Below, piece after piece: positions 7,490 through 16,500 of a DNA stretch of 64,000 nt. A program made the translations under genes and the position numbers. Numbering within the stretch: the stretch's first letter is position 1; the number at the start of each line of letters is the position of its first letter. The DNA is from CBDDLJ01 sp965230635 (lineage in GTDB: Bacteria; Pseudomonadota; Gammaproteobacteria; UBA1113): the NCBI GenBank assembly GCA_965230635.1, contig CBDDLJ010000019.1, positions 102,674-166,673 on the forward strand, given 5' to 3'. The notes beneath the pieces are model-generated. The model searched no databases. It had not been told where the DNA came from and saw only the letters and a program-made list of their open reading frames with translations.

Positions 7490-9067
7490 ATGACGACTGA
7501 AATTCATGACCAACGTATTTTAATTTTGGATTTTGGTTCTCAGTATGCACAATTGATTGCGCGGCGCGTACGTGAAATTGGTGTTTATTGTGAAATTCAC
7601 TCATTTGAAATAAAAGACGATGATATTAAAAAATTTGCCCCTAGTGGTATTATTTTATCAGGCGGTCCGGAAAGTGTTACTATTCTTAATACAGCACGTG
7701 CGCCACAAATTGTTTTTGAGTTAGGCTGTCCTGTGTTGGGTATATGTTATGGCATGCAAACAATGGCTTCTCAGTTGGGCGGTGAGGTAACAGTAGGGCA
7801 TAGACGTGAGTATGGATATGCACAAATAAAGTTGCATGGCAATTCTGATTTATTTAAAGGCATTGAAGATCATATTTCTGAAAAAGGTGAGTCACTACTT
7901 GATGTTTGGATGAGTCATGGAGACCATGTGGAAAAAGCACCTAATGGTTTTAAGGTGATAGCAAGTTCTGAGTATGCCTCTATTTCAGCCATAGCTGATC
8001 CAGCACGGCAATTCTATGGTTTGCAATTTCATCCAGAAGTGACACATACCCTACAAGGTCAGCGTCTTTTAGAACGCTTTGTGCGAGAAATATGTGGTTG
8101 TGAATCATTGTGGACGCCCCATAATATTATTGATGATGCTATAGTGAGAATCCGAGATACGGTTAAAAATGATATTGTGATTTTGGGTTTGTCGGGCGGT
8201 GTAGATTCTTCAGTTGTGGCTATGCTGTTACAAAAAGCCATAGGTCAGCAATTGGTTTGTGTGTTTGTCAATAATGGATTGCTACGGGCAAATGAAGCTG
8301 AGCAAGTGATGCAAATGTTTTCTGAGCATTTTGGCATTCATGTGGTTTATGTTGATGCTGAAGAGCAATTTTTAGCAGCATTACAAGGAATTTCCGACCC
8401 AGAAGAAAAGCGCAAAGTGATTGGCCGAGTATTTATAGACGTTTTTGAGCGTGAAGCGAAACAATTAGAACAAGCTGATTGGTTAGCTCAGGGAACCATT
8501 TATCCGGATGTAATTGAGTCGGCAGTAACTAAATTTGGCAAAGCGCATGTGATAAAATCTCATCATAATGTGGGTGGATTACCAGAGGATTTGTCTTTTA
8601 AATTATTGGAACCTTTACGTGAGTTATTTAAAGATGAAGTGCGAAAGATTGGCTTAGAGCTTGGGTTGCCCCATGAAATGATTTATCGTCATCCATTTCC
8701 AGGCCCAGGTTTGGGAGTGAGAATCTTAGGTGAAATAAAAAAAGAGTATGCTGATATATTGCGTAAAGCCGATGCGATTTTTATCGATGAATTGTACAAG
8801 CATGATTTTTATCATAAGGTCAGTCAAGCCTTTGCAGTATTTTTGCCTGTTAAATCAGTGGGTGTGATAGGTGATGCGCGTCAGTATGCACATATTATTG
8901 CACTACGTGCAGTAGAAACTGTGGACTTTATGACAGCGCACTGGGCCAAATTGCCTCATGATTTGTTAGATCGTGTGGCTAATCGTATCATTAATGAAGT
9001 GCCTGGGGTATCGCGTGTGGTTTATGATATTTCAGGAAAGCCACCGGCAACAATCGAGTGGGAGTAA
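7490..9067 (+). CDS. guaA: GMP synthase (glutamine-hydrolysing)
   Basis: A 525-residue protein, the same length as the E. coli enzyme, converting XMP to GMP with glutamine and ATP. An N-terminal class I glutamine amidotransferase domain (about 1-200) has the nucleophile in GICYGMQ at Cys86 and its partner in FHPEVTHT. An ATP pyrophosphatase domain carries the P-loop-like LSGGVDSSV. The dimerisation domain has HPFPGPGLGVRILGE and ends PPATIEWE, the standard terminus. Its stop overlaps the tadA start by one base (TAATG), so translation of the two is probably coupled. Confidence 0.97.
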   Translation: MTTEIHDQRILILDFGSQYAQLIARRVREIGVYCEIHSFEIKDDDIKKFAPSGIILSGGPESVTILNTARAPQIVFELGCPVLGICYGMQTMASQLGGEVTVGHRREYGYAQIKLHGNSDLFKGIEDHISEKGESLLDVWMSHGDHVEKAPNGFKVIASSEYASISAIADPARQFYGLQFHPEVTHTLQGQRLLERFVREICGCESLWTPHNIIDDAIVRIRDTVKNDIVILGLSGGVDSSVVAMLLQKAIGQQLVCVFVNNGLLRANEAEQVMQMFSEHFGIHVVYVDAEEQFLAALQGISDPEEKRKVIGRVFIDVFEREAKQLEQADWLAQGTIYPDVIESAVTKFGKAHVIKSHHNVGGLPEDLSFKLLEPLRELFKDEVRKIGLELGLPHEMIYRHPFPGPGLGVRILGEIKKEYADILRKADAIFIDELYKHDFYHKVSQAFAVFLPVKSVGVIGDARQYAHIIALRAVETVDFMTAHWAKLPHDLLDRVANRIINEVPGVSRVVYDISGKPPATIEWE

Positions 9068-9546
9068 TGACGGTGTCTGATGGTGATTTGATTTGGCTAC
9101 AGCGCGCGTTATCCTTAGCAAAAAAGGCAGAGCAAGGTGGTGAAGTGCCAGTCGGTGCAGTCATTGTCAAAGATAATGACTGTCTTGCGGAAGCTTGGAA
9201 TCAACCTATTTTAACTCATGATCCAACTGCTCACGCGGAAATTGTTGCCTTGCGCTTAGCAGCGAAAAAACTAAAAAATTATCGGCTTGTTGATTGCACT
9301 GTATATGTTACTTTAGAGCCTTGTCTCATGTGTGCTAGTGCTATGGTGCATGCCAGAGTAAAGCGTTTAGTCTTTAGCGCACTGGATCCACGCCAAGGTG
9401 CTGTCACCAGTGTTTTTCAGGTATTAGATAATAATGCTCTCAATCATCGTGTGATATGGCAACAAGGTGCTTTGGCTGAAGAAGCGGGTGGTTTACTGCG
9501 GCAATTCTTTCAAGCACGGCGTTATAGCGGTTCCCTAGATTGTTGA
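9067..9546 (+). CDS. tadA: tRNA-specific adenosine deaminase
   Basis: A 159-residue deaminase that makes inosine at the wobble position (A34) of tRNA-Arg(ACG). Zinc ligands and the catalytic Glu are visible: HAE at residues 56-58 and PCLMC with cysteines 86 and 89. VPVGAVIV and VHARVKRLVF are family segments. The ATG overlaps the guaA stop by one base; a GTG at 9058 in frame is less likely. The C-terminus is unusual: the codons after FFQARR (RYSGSLDC and the stop) lie inside the left arm of a long palindromic element, so the element provides the end of the reading frame. Confidence 0.93.
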   Translation: MTVSDGDLIWLQRALSLAKKAEQGGEVPVGAVIVKDNDCLAEAWNQPILTHDPTAHAEIVALRLAAKKLKNYRLVDCTVYVTLEPCLMCASAMVHARVKRLVFSALDPRQGAVTSVFQVLDNNALNHRVIWQQGALAEEAGGLLRQFFQARRYSGSLDC

Positions 9547-9677
9547 CCTATCCTAAGATTTCATCTAGCGCCTGCTTGCTTGGTTATTCAAAAGCTTATT
9601 TACAATAAGTAAATGTCGCTTTTGAAACCTCGCAAGCAAATACTATGCTCGCCAATAGGTCAACAATCTAGGGAACC
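9529..9677. repeat. Long palindromic element, copy A
   Basis: Perfect 23-base inverted arms lie at 9529-9551 (starting GGTTCCCTAGATTG) and 9655-9677. Nested inside are further paired blocks: GCTTGC with GCAAGC, TTCAAAAGC with GCTTTTGAA, and ATTTAC with GTAAAT around a short AATAA loop. The whole 149 bases can fold as one hairpin. The interior resembles a second element at 51325-51470, but the outer arms of the two are unrelated in sequence. It overlaps the tadA stop and may act as a terminator for guaBA-tadA. Confidence 0.75.
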
Positions 9678-9747
9678 GTTATAAGCGTTATTTATCATGA
9701 TGGGTGTATGCCACTTACTTTTCCAAGTGCTATATGCTGCCGTTTGT

Positions 9748-10146
9748 TTATGATTGAGATTCAGGTGTTATCATATAGCCTGTCATCACCATAATATGCT
9801 CAATATCACGTTTACTAATCGGTTTTAAAAAACAACAATTCATTCCGGCTTTAACGGATATATGTTGTAAATTGGGTGATTCGAATGCTGTGATACCAAT
9901 TAGGTAGCTGTCTTTATTTTTATCCATTCTTTGCCGGATTTTTTTGCTTAACTCAATACCACTTTTATCCGGTAAACCGAGATCAATAAAGATAATATTA
10001 TAAGTTTGTTTGTCGAGTAATTTATTTGCAGCTGAGTAAGATAAGGCTTGCTTGATATGAGAGGAAAAAGATGCTAATAGTCCTTCTAACGCATTAGAAG
10101 TTACAACATCATCTTCTACTATCAATATTGAAATAGTCTCATTCAT
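9748..10146 (-). CDS. Stand-alone response-regulator receiver protein
   Basis: A 132-residue CheY-like receiver with no output domain. The acidic pocket is EDD at 11-13. The phospho-acceptor is Asp55 in FIDLGLP. The switch Thr86 (ITAFES) and Lys108 (FLKPIS) are all present, so phosphorylation looks possible. No histidine kinase is next to it; the neighbour upstream on the same strand is a membrane-anchored coiled-coil protein 221 bases away. It may act as a phosphorelay intermediate or bind a partner protein. The partner cannot be named. Confidence 0.85.
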   Translation of the reverse strand: MNETISILIVEDDVVTSNALEGLLASFSSHIKQALSYSAANKLLDKQTYNIIFIDLGLPDKSGIELSKKIRQRMDKNKDSYLIGITAFESPNLQHISVKAGMNCCFLKPISKRDIEHIMVMTGYMITPESQS

Positions 10147-10367
10147 ATCTAATGATGCCTAATAAATAAATATTTCTATCTATATATTAGTGCATAGTAC
10201 GGTAATTTACCAAACAATCCGTAGGTTTCTTTGTTGACGTGTGGTATCGATGAGCTATGATAAGTCAGCATAGCTCGTGTTTGTGATTTTTTAATAGTGA
10301 GACTTTCATACAATGATAAAAATAACAATAAAATCAAATAGTTATATGAGTTAATATGAAAAGCCAG

Positions 10368-10955
10368 CTATTCTTTGATGTTCATATCGGTATCAATCTC
10401 ACCCACACCTATCATTGAGCGAAATTCACTATCTAAACGTTGTTTTATTTGCTGAAAATTATGCTGGAAGTTATTCCATATTGATTGCCAATTAACCGGT
10501 TTTTCAGGCGTATGTTGTTGAGAAGTATAATAAAATGATAAGGTATTTTTAGATAATTTAATGGATTCGCCAATGTCGATAACGTCTCTTTGAGCAAAAT
10601 ATATATTGTGCTCATGAAAAAATTCTGAAAATTCATCAATTAACAGACGAATATCCTCAAATGCTTTCGCTCGATGTTGATTATCAATGCTTAATATGAA
10701 GAATTCTGATAGTTTATGTTCAATTTGAGTGAGATATCTGTATGATTTTTCTATAATTTTTGCTCTTTTTTCATAAAGACTAGCAAATATAATTTTTCTT
10801 TCATACAGTTTTTGTTGTTGCTTATTCTTTTCAATTAATTCTTTTTGTCTGATCTGTGAGGTAATAATCGCTTTGATATAAAATAGCGCTAGGGCGGCGA
10901 TGATAAGCCACCAGTGCCAGTTAGATTGATTGAATAAAAGTTCATCCATAGTCAA
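10368..10955 (-). CDS. Membrane-anchored coiled-coil protein of unknown function
   Basis: Not recognised as a known family. The 195-residue product has one N-terminal membrane segment (about residues 14-32, WHWWLIIAALALFYIKAII). A charged, probably coiled-coil region follows (about 35-90), rich in Lys, Glu and Gln, then a helical acidic C-terminal part. It lacks a histidine-kinase or methyl-accepting motif. It shares strand with the lone receiver protein but is 221 bases from it with no gene between, so co-transcription is possible but not shown. In-frame ATG codons at the first and third residues are both plausible starts. The 221 bases between the two genes hold nothing clear. Confidence 0.6.
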   Translation of the reverse strand: MTMDELLFNQSNWHWWLIIAALALFYIKAIITSQIRQKELIEKNKQQQKLYERKIIFASLYEKRAKIIEKSYRYLTQIEHKLSEFFILSIDNQHRAKAFEDIRLLIDEFSEFFHEHNIYFAQRDVIDIGESIKLSKNTLSFYYTSQQHTPEKPVNWQSIWNNFQHNFQQIKQRLDSEFRSMIGVGEIDTDMNIKE

Positions 10956-11086
10956 TTGCTTTTAGCTGCCTATACTATTAACAATAGCTTAAATATCAAA
11001 AAATGCCTCCAGAGTTGCATTATATTTGACCTATTGTTTGCTTGCGTCTAGCATTACTATTAATACAAACTAAAAAAGGTCTGATC

Positions 11087-11743
11087 ATGGCAAATACGCT
11101 GTCTGGGATTGATATCTCGCATAACAATGGTGTCATCGATTGGTCTTCAGTGCTCTCTCAAAAAAATATTCATTTTATTATCTTAAAAGCGACTGAAGGC
11201 GTAAATTATATTGATAGTCAATTCGCAAACCATCTTGCTGCGTTAACAAAATTGCCGCTAAGCAATCAGTCATTGGGGGCATATCATTTTTTTCATCCTA
11301 AGGATGCGGCAGATATGCAAGCGAATTATTTTAGTCAAACGTTATTGAATGTAGCAAAGGGAACGTCATTTGATTATTTAGCGTTAGATGTGGAAGTAAC
11401 CGATGATTGTCCTCCGGATAAGATAGCATTAGGCATCAATGAATTTTTTAATGTCACAAAAAAACAGTTAAAAAATAGTGATATATTGACAGATAACATA
11501 TGTTGGTTAGTTTATACTAGTCCTTCTTTTTGGGATGAGCATGTTGATCCTGTGGTGTCAGCAGTGGGGCAGTCAGCAATAGAAAAAATCATTAAAAATC
11601 AAGCATTATGGATAGCTGAGTATACTCAGCAGGTAAAACCACACTTACCCAAAGGTTGGTGTAACTATCGTATTTGGCAGCATACCAGTCAAGGTCACAT
11701 CCATGGTATTAATACCAATGTTGATTTGAATATAATGCAGTGA
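11087..11743 (+). CDS. Glycoside hydrolase family 25 muramidase (lysozyme)
   Basis: A 218-residue GH25 enzyme that would cut the MurNAc-GlcNAc bond of peptidoglycan. Landmarks in order: GIDISHNNGVIDW (Asp9), FIILKATEG, GAYHFFHP, the catalytic LALDVEVTD with Asp101 and Glu103, LWIAEYT, and IWQHTSQGHIHGI..NVDLN. The ATG at 11087 follows AAAAAGG at a good distance. There is no signal peptide, so release would need a secretion system, a holin or lysis. No phage genes surround it. The domain fills the whole protein. It could be a domesticated phage lysin or a protein used against other bacteria or inside a host cell. Confidence 0.88.
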   Translation: MANTLSGIDISHNNGVIDWSSVLSQKNIHFIILKATEGVNYIDSQFANHLAALTKLPLSNQSLGAYHFFHPKDAADMQANYFSQTLLNVAKGTSFDYLALDVEVTDDCPPDKIALGINEFFNVTKKQLKNSDILTDNICWLVYTSPSFWDEHVDPVVSAVGQSAIEKIIKNQALWIAEYTQQVKPHLPKGWCNYRIWQHTSQGHIHGINTNVDLNIMQ

Positions 11744-11750
11744 TGACATC

Positions 11751-12872
11751 TCATGATGTGAACTGTTTTTTTAATGTGGTTACGATATCATTGGCAATAA
11801 CTTCACTTGCGCGGGTGATAATTTTTGGTAAATATTGGGGTATATTGTGTTGATGTGTTATTAATTTTTTTTCCGATTGGTAGATGAGTGTTAAAGACGA
11901 TAAGTCTGTGTTTTTATTCGCTTGCCAAAAACCTGTTAAACCACTTATGCTGATGTGTAACTGTTGCTGAGTGCTTTTCTTAGGTTGAAAAGATATTATT
12001 TTTTGTGTTGCTGGTGTTACTAGGTATGTTTGTAATAATCCTCCGGTCACTTGATCATCAATAGAGATTTGAAATGGCAGTGTTTTGATATAATCATACA
12101 GCACTTGGGTGGCAGGCAATGTCGGGTCCGCTAAAAAATATTTTTTTAGCAAAGGCTGCAGCTTTCTACAATACTGTTTGAAACAGCTCTCATCGTGGCT
12201 TGCTAGCTTTACTTCTAGATAAGGGTAATCAACGCGGTAGCCAATTTGTACCGACTCTTCTTGCAATAATGTCTCTATCTGAGAGGAAATAAAACTCTCA
12301 CTGACGGAAAATAAACGCCATTTTTGACGGTAGCAAGTTGCCGGGGGCATTAAGCATTGTAGTTTGGCTAAAATATCTTGTTTAAAAAGCGGCAAGCATT
12401 CTTGTGGAGGGCCTGGCAAAAAGACAATGAATTTTTCCTGCCAATTCAGTGTAAAGCCAGCTGCAGTGCCATGTGGGTTTGGAATAATTGTTGCTGACGG
12501 AGGAAAAAGAGCCTGTTGCTTATTATTCTCAGAAATAAAATGATTATGTTTTTTAACACGATTGCAAATAGTCTGCCAAACGGCTTCACTGAAAATTAAC
12601 GGTTCATTTATCAATTCAGCAGCCGCAAAACGTGTTAAGTCATCTTGCGTTGGGCCTAGGCCACCGATGACAATAACAGCAGAATGCTGTTGCAAAGCAT
12701 AACGCAAGGCGCAAGCAATGTCTTTTTTGTCATCTGCAACAATAAGATGTTGACCGATTGAAAAATTGTTTTCATGCAGAATGTGAGCAATTTGCTGTGA
12801 ATTCGTATTGAGAATGTCACCTTGTGTTAATTCATCGCCGACAGCAATAAATGCTATTTTTTTTTGTACCAT
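11751..12872 (-). CDS. CinA-like protein with MoaB/MogA domain and degenerate C-terminal domain
   Basis: A 373-residue protein whose N-terminal 170 residues are a CinA/MoCF-type domain: FIAVGDELTQGDILNTNSQ, IVIGGLGPTQDDLTR, PNPHGTAAGF and VFLPGPPQE. In CinA this domain is an ADP-ribose pyrophosphatase, and the C-terminal domain is an NMN deamidase acting in pyridine nucleotide salvage. Here the C-terminal segment has DDQVTGGLL where the deamidase has the catalytic ESCTGGLL-type sequence, so the nucleophilic Ser is missing. The rest of that domain is hard to recognise, suggesting loss of deamidase activity. It converges on the GH25 gene with 7 bases between them. Confidence 0.8.
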   Translation of the reverse strand: MVQKKIAFIAVGDELTQGDILNTNSQQIAHILHENNFSIGQHLIVADDKKDIACALRYALQQHSAVIVIGGLGPTQDDLTRFAAAELINEPLIFSEAVWQTICNRVKKHNHFISENNKQQALFPPSATIIPNPHGTAAGFTLNWQEKFIVFLPGPPQECLPLFKQDILAKLQCLMPPATCYRQKWRLFSVSESFISSQIETLLQEESVQIGYRVDYPYLEVKLASHDESCFKQYCRKLQPLLKKYFLADPTLPATQVLYDYIKTLPFQISIDDQVTGGLLQTYLVTPATQKIISFQPKKSTQQQLHISISGLTGFWQANKNTDLSSLTLIYQSEKKLITHQHNIPQYLPKIITRASEVIANDIVTTLKKQFTS

Positions 12873-12933
12873 AAGTTAACCTATCATTTTCATTGGTCAT
12901 TATAGCGCTTATGCTGGCTTTTTCCAACTCTCA

Positions 12934-13263
12934 TTAAATGATGTTGGGCGTTGCCATCAACTGAGCAGTTGTCGTGTTATGGTAGGTTAGATAGAGATAG
13001 CGCATTGTTTTTAAGCGTTTTGTTATCAGTGCCAGCACTCGTGCTAACTCTTCTGCGCTACGCGGGGCCATATCGCATTGTGACAAAAATGATAGACGAA
13101 TGCCGTAGCGTGCTTCTATAGTTTTTTTAATAGCATATAATTGGTTTGCTAGTAAACGTAATTTAGTGTAATAATTGATCTTATCCGCATTGGCAGCTGT
13201 TTCCTGTGCTGCAAGTAATTGATAGGCTTTTCTTAAGTGGGTGTCGTAGTGTTTTGTATTCAT
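12934..13263 (-). CDS. Small hypothetical protein
   Basis: Not recognised. The 109-residue product is mostly helical and basic, with alternating Leu and Ala and many Tyr (for example AYQLLAAQETAANADKINYY). There is no signal peptide, membrane segment or cysteine motif. The start at 13263 is preferred over an in-frame ATG at 13284 because GAGG lies just upstream of it. It is read divergently from purL, with about 270 bases of AT-rich DNA between, and lies upstream of the cinA-like gene on the same strand. Confidence 0.55.
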   Translation of the reverse strand: MNTKHYDTHLRKAYQLLAAQETAANADKINYYTKLRLLANQLYAIKKTIEARYGIRLSFLSQCDMAPRSAEELARVLALITKRLKTMRYLYLTYHNTTTAQLMATPNII

Positions 13264-13475
13264 ATTTTGCCTCATTATCGTCATATTTTTATGGTTAACT
13301 ATTCAACACTTTTTTTGCAACCTTGCTTATTAATGGCTAGTTATGTTGAGTAGTGAGGTTATGCTGATGATTATCTCTTATCATCTGTTTAAAATATGTA
13401 ATATATTTCTTTAATGTAATTCATATATGTCTTGGCGTTATGTGAGATTATGCTTACAAGAATAAACAAATGCCT

Positions 13476-13503
13476 TTGTGATCAAGCACTTTTCCGTTAA
13501 GAT
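13476..13503 (+). promoter_or_regulatory. Candidate sigma-70 promoter of purL
   Basis: TTGTGA (13476-13481) and TAAGAT (13498-13503) are 16 bases apart, ending 33 bases before the purL start. No PurR-type operator palindrome was seen around it. Prediction from consensus only. Confidence 0.35.
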
Positions 13504-13536
13504 TGTGTTTTATTTTGCAAAAAAGGTTAAGAGCGA

Positions 13537-16500
13537 ATGATTGCTTTTTCAGGCGATAATGCCTATTCCAATTTCCGTTTAGACAAATTAATTCAACAAT
13601 TACCCACTGCTATCAATAATGTGCAAGCGAAGACATTTTATATGGTTGATTTTACTGAAGCAGCGACACAAGAAGAGTTAATGAAACTTCAAGCGATACT
13701 CGGCAATGATATCCAATGCTTCCAGCAAAAAACATCTTATTTCTATTGTTATATTATTCCCAGGATTGGCACAATTTCTCCTTGGTCATCCAAAGCGACG
13801 GATATACTACAGTGCTGTGGTTTAAAAAACATTGCGCGTATAGAACATGGTATTGTATTAACGTTTTTTGCAGAGCAAACGCAGGTGATGGAGGCCTTTG
13901 ATCGTATTTGTCAGCTTTTTTCTGATCCAATGTTGCATAGTGTTGTCACTGAGTTTGATGCATTAGAACAATTATTTCAACATCATTCTGCCGAATCATT
14001 TTGTCGCGTTGATTTACTCTCAGAGGGTAAACTTGCTTTAGAAAAAAGCAATAAGCAATTGGGCCTGGCGCTGAGTGATGATGAAATAACTTATTTACAT
14101 CAGCTCTATAACGAGTTAGGACGCAACCCGACGGATGTCGAATTGATGATGTTTGCACAAATGAATTCAGAGCACTGTCGCCATAAAATTTTCAATGCGA
14201 CCTGGACCATTGACGGTGAAGAAAAACCACACACTCTGTTTAACATGATAAAAAATACGTATAAGTGCCATCCAGCAGGAGTGTTATCAGCATATCACGA
14301 TAATGCCGCTGTCATGGTCGGCTCTGGGGCAGAGCGATTTGCTGCTAATGCACAGCATGGTTATGAATTTACTAAACAAGATGCGCCTATTTTAATGAAA
14401 GTGGAAACACATAATCACCCCACGGCAATATCACCTTATTCTGGTGCAGCAACTGGTGCCGGTGGGGAAATCCGGGATGAGGGAGCCGTTGGGCGCGGTG
14501 GTAGACCAAAAGCAGGCTTAGTCGGATTTAGTGTGTCACACTTGCAAATCCCTGATTATGTACAACCTTGGGAAACTCATATTGGAAAGCCACAACATAT
14601 CCACTCAGCTTTACAAATTATGTTGCAAGGGCCTATTGGTGCCGCTCGATTTAATAATGAATTTGGTCGTCCTAATGTATGCGGCTATTTTCGCAGTTAC
14701 CAGCAAAGCTTGTTTATCAATGGGAAACACACGCATAGAGGCTATCATAAACCGATTATGCTAGCAGGTGGCTATGGCAATGTTTGCCGGCAGCATATTG
14801 AAAAAAATAAAATCACAGAAGGTATGTTGCTCATCGTGCTGGGAGGTCCTGCGATGGAAATAGGCTTAGGTGGCGGTGCGGCTTCTTCGCAAGCATCGGG
14901 AGCGGGTGACAGCCATTTGGATTTTGCCTCAGTACAGCGAGAAAATGCTGAAATGGAGCGTCGCTGCCAAGAAGTCATTGAGCATTGCATTGCATTAATG
15001 GAGAACAATCCTATCGTCAGTATTCATGATGTGGGTGCTGGTGGTTTATCCAATGCGATTCCTGAGTTAGTCAATGACAGTCATTGCGGTGGTATTGTTG
15101 CTATCCGTGCCGTGCATAGTGCTGAACCAGGCATGAGCCCGTTAGCCTTGTGGTGTAATGAAGCACAAGAGCGCTATGTTTTGGCGATTCATCCTAAGGA
15201 CTTACCTTGCTTTAGCGCCATTGCTGAACGTGAGCGTTGTCCTTTTTCTGTATTGGGCAAGGCAACTAAGGCACGCAATATCGTTACTCATGATGAAAAA
15301 TTCAATAATAAGCCGGTTGATTTACCTTTGACTAAATTATTAGGTAATATGCCACAAATGCAGCGGCGCACAGTCAATCAAATATTCAGCGGTGATGGCT
15401 TTATGCCACAACAAGTGAATTTGCAAGAAGCTGTCAAACGCGTATTACAACATCCCACTGTTGCCAGCAAGTCATTTTTAATTACTATTGGCGATCGTTC
15501 TGTTGGAGGCCAAGTCGCTAGAGATCAAATGGTAGGGCGCTGGCAAGTACCTGTCGCGGATGTTGCTGTCACCACATCCGGTTTTCGTAGTTACTATGGC
15601 GAGGCAATGGCTGTTGGTGAGCGTGCCCCCGTTGCTTTATTAAATCCAGCGGCTTCAGCACGCTTGGCGGTTGCTGAAGCAATTACCAATATTGCAGCAG
15701 CTGATATTGCTTCATTAAACGATATCAAATTATCAGCTAATTGGATGGCTGCTGCCAATATAGCGGGAGAGGATGCGGCATTGTATCAGGCAGTAGAAGC
15801 CGTTGGGATGACATTTTGTCCCGAGCTGGGCTTAACGATCCCAGTCGGCAAAGATTCATTATCTATGCATTGTAGCTGGCACACCGAAGCAGATCAGATA
15901 GGCGTGACGTCACCAGTATCATTAGTTGTCTCAGCCTTTGCGCGAGTACAAGATGTTCGCAAGACATTAACACCGGAGTTAAATACAACAATTGACTCTC
16001 TGTTATTACTTATTGATTTAAGTCATGGTAAAAATAGGCTAGCAGGATCTATTCTTTGCCAAGTCTATGATGCCATCGGTTCAGAACCTGCCGATGCCGA
16101 TAGTACCGATTTGCTAAAAAACTTTTTTGCTTGTATTCAACACATAAGACAACAGGGGTTGTTATTAGCTTATCATGATCGTTCTGATGGCGGTTTGTTG
16201 GTAACGCTAGCTGAAATGGCTTTTGCTAGCCGAGTAGGATTTGATGTACAGTTAAATGGATTGGGCGCAGATTATATCAGTGCCTTATTTAGTGAAGAAT
16301 TAGGCGCTGTATTGCAAATTCCTGCTAGTGAGCATGAGAAAGTTAAACAAATAATAACCCAGCATGGATTGCAAACCTGCACCCAGCTGCTAGGAAAATT
16401 GCGCGATGATGAGCAGTTTCATTTTTATCATGAAGATGAATTAATATTACAAGCAGATCGACCAACCTGGCAAGCTTGCTGGTCTGAAACCAGTTATCGC

